A DNA stretch of 64,000 nt from Brevibacillus invocatus (GTDB taxonomy: Bacteria > Bacillota > Bacilli > Brevibacillales > Brevibacillaceae), in contig NZ_RHHR01000007.1 of assembly GCF_003710915.1 (NCBI RefSeq), positions 115,647-179,646 on the forward strand, read 5' to 3'. Position 1 is the first letter of the stretch. The number at the start of each line of letters is the position of its first letter. Below are positions 62,788-64,000 of the stretch, piece by piece. The notes below the pieces were generated by a model, which did not search any database, was not told where the DNA came from, and saw nothing but the letters and a program-made list of their open reading frames with translations. The translations under genes were made by a program, and so were the position numbers.

Positions 62788-63802
62788 GTGGCTCTCCCTG
62801 TTTGTCTAGCGTTGCTACAGCTGTATCCTCTGGACGATGCTGGTTCAGCATCGCCTCCAAATCTGTTCCTTCTTTTCTCACATTCAAATCGAGATAAGCC
62901 AGCGCATAGACGATCAACATCCAAGGCATCAGCAGGCATGAAAACAAGACTTGCAGCACACTGCTGATCAAGGACGCACCCAAAGCCCCGATGAGGATGA
63001 ATTGAATCCCGCTTGAGAAGATGGAGTACAGGATCATGACTACGAAATAGAGCCCAAACAGTCGCCAAAAATTCCCTTTTGTCAAGTTCCAGCTCTTGCT
63101 TAAACCTACCCCTTCTCCTTTCAACAAAACGAGCGGCAGATAAAAACCCCAACGAAGCATAAAAAATCCGGGGACGAGCATGACGCCGATGATGAAAAGG
63201 AAGTACGCTACCAGGAAAAAGACTACGACGACAATCGGATTGAGTGCGCTGTCGTCCGAGAAAAGGGTATCCATACTCTCCCCTGTACTGAAGGCGAAGA
63301 GAAGAAAAAGCAAGCCGCAAAGAACGAAAAAGGCCAGAAATATTCCCACAATAACCAATATGTAGAGTACTGTACTACCCACCAGTGGCCAAAAACGACT
63401 GAAGGATTGACGCAAAGCTGCTTTGATCCCTGTCGTTTCCCCCTCGACCGCCGCTTTCGTCAGGATCAGACTGGATGCAAGCAGCTGCGGGTAGGCAGCC
63501 AATGTTATAATAGGAAAGACGATAAACAAGTAGACCAGCAGCAAGGCTATGTTCTGGGTCACGTTTTCTTCGGAAGAGATAAATCTTTGACCCAAGGACT
63601 CCCAGAAATCTTCTCCAGAAGTGTCCTGGTACAGGAAGGGCATACTGCTAAAGTCCATCAGCAGCAAGTCTTGAAGCAAAAGCAAGGGCCCGAACACCAT
63701 CAAAGCCAGCAGAAAAAATGCTCCAAAACGTTGACGGTATATGGAAAAGCTCCTATCCAACAGCTTTCCTACTCCCATAGGGGTAAGCGGTGTTTGATTC
63801 AT
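62780..63802 (-). CDS. Polytopic membrane protein of the MoxR cluster
   Basis: A 340-residue protein with about six membrane helices, starting PMGVGKLLDRSFSIYRQRFG. This start and topology are seen in proteins annotated as glycerophosphodiesterase membrane-domain-like, without the catalytic domain. The exact family is uncertain. It is the first gene of the cluster; TGGAGG lies about eight bases before the ATG. Confidence 0.82.
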   Translation of the reverse strand: MNQTPLTPMGVGKLLDRSFSIYRQRFGAFFLLALMVFGPLLLLQDLLLMDFSSMPFLYQDTSGEDFWESLGQRFISSEENVTQNIALLLVYLFIVFPIITLAAYPQLLASSLILTKAAVEGETTGIKAALRQSFSRFWPLVGSTVLYILVIVGIFLAFFVLCGLLFLLFAFSTGESMDTLFSDDSALNPIVVVVFFLVAYFLFIIGVMLVPGFFMLRWGFYLPLVLLKGEGVGLSKSWNLTKGNFWRLFGLYFVVMILYSIFSSGIQFILIGALGASLISSVLQVLFSCLLMPWMLIVYALAYLDLNVRKEGTDLEAMLNQHRPEDTAVATLDKQGEPHE

Positions 63803-63840
63803 TGCGAAACCTCCATGTCTCTATTTGAGATTACCCGACC

Positions 63841-63846
63841 ATTATA
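63841..63846 (-). promoter_or_regulatory. -10 box of the MoxR cluster
   Basis: A perfect TATAAT (complement) about 40 bp upstream of the first gene; the -35 region is AT-rich and not clear. Confidence 0.45.
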
Positions 63847-64000
63847 CACGATTTTCCTTGTTTTTAAAAAAATTCCTTTCTTCAGACTCGTGAATTTCCG
63901 ATATTTAACAAACCGCTCCTTTCCTACTGGACGACTTTTCTGAATTGCCGTAATGTAGGTTCAACCAAGTTTTATTCCCAAAGCACAGCGGTGATATGTC

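Overview
The window looks like chromosome from an aerobic endospore-forming Bacillota, most likely a Brevibacillus or a close relative in Paenibacillaceae. Three things point there: a Bacillus-type gene order (ylxM-ffh-rpsP-khpA-ylqD-rimM-trmD-rplS and rsmD-coaD / ylbJ-ylbK-ylbL-yceD-rpmF), sporulation and germination genes (GerA-type receptor, YlbJ, SpoIIM-like protein), and strong Shine-Dalgarno sites with many GTG/TTG starts. The genus is inferred from overall character, not from a search. I see no rRNA, tRNA, CRISPR or prophage.

Layout. 0-3.5 kb: a decayed IS4-type transposase and a secreted protein of seven Ig-like (BIG2) repeats. 3.6-32 kb: a long, almost entirely minus-strand housekeeping block. 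Read 5'->3' on the minus strand it runs rsmD, coaD, ylbK, ylbL, yceD, rpmF, a truncated-looking propeller/SPOCS-like gene, then fapR-plsX-fabH-fabD-fabG-acpP-fabF-rnc-smc-ftsY, ylxM-ffh-rpsP-khpA, ylqD-rimM-trmD-rplS, lepB-rbgA-rnhB and ylqG-ylqH-yraN. The fatty-acid operon begins with a sigma-A promoter and a FapR operator. ylbJ is the only plus-strand gene in the block.

32-43 kb: a mosaic of spore-related genes. It holds a small putative spore gene, a wrecked yfiT, Ku, a manganese-type CDF exporter, a DUF1904 gene, a stand-alone LigD-type ligase, a four-gene GerA-type receptor operon with a sigma-G-like promoter, and a divergent stand-alone LigD-type polymerase. Ku, ligase and polymerase would together make a split bacterial NHEJ system. 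43-50 kb: lgt, a PiT phosphate transporter with its DUF47 partner, a diguanylate cyclase, an MFS pump, and a type III polyketide synthase/methyltransferase pair (bpsA-bpsB-like).

50-64 kb: an M29 aminopeptidase, a secreted GW-repeat protein, a MarR regulator with a palindrome in its promoter, a second lepB, a D,D-carboxypeptidase lipoprotein, and a phosphodiester glycosidase with a coiled-coil membrane partner. The end is an RDD / SpoIIM-like / DUF58 / MoxR / DUF4350 / DUF4129 / membrane-protein cluster.

The least explained features are a family of two-hairpin repeats (three copies at 8.67-8.96 kb, one at 32.76 kb), an 87-nt inverted-repeat-closed element at 36.13 kb, an orphan plus-strand terminator at 32.54 kb, the GW-repeat protein, the stand-alone FliK-like/FlhB-C pair (ylqG-ylqH), and the MoxR cluster.
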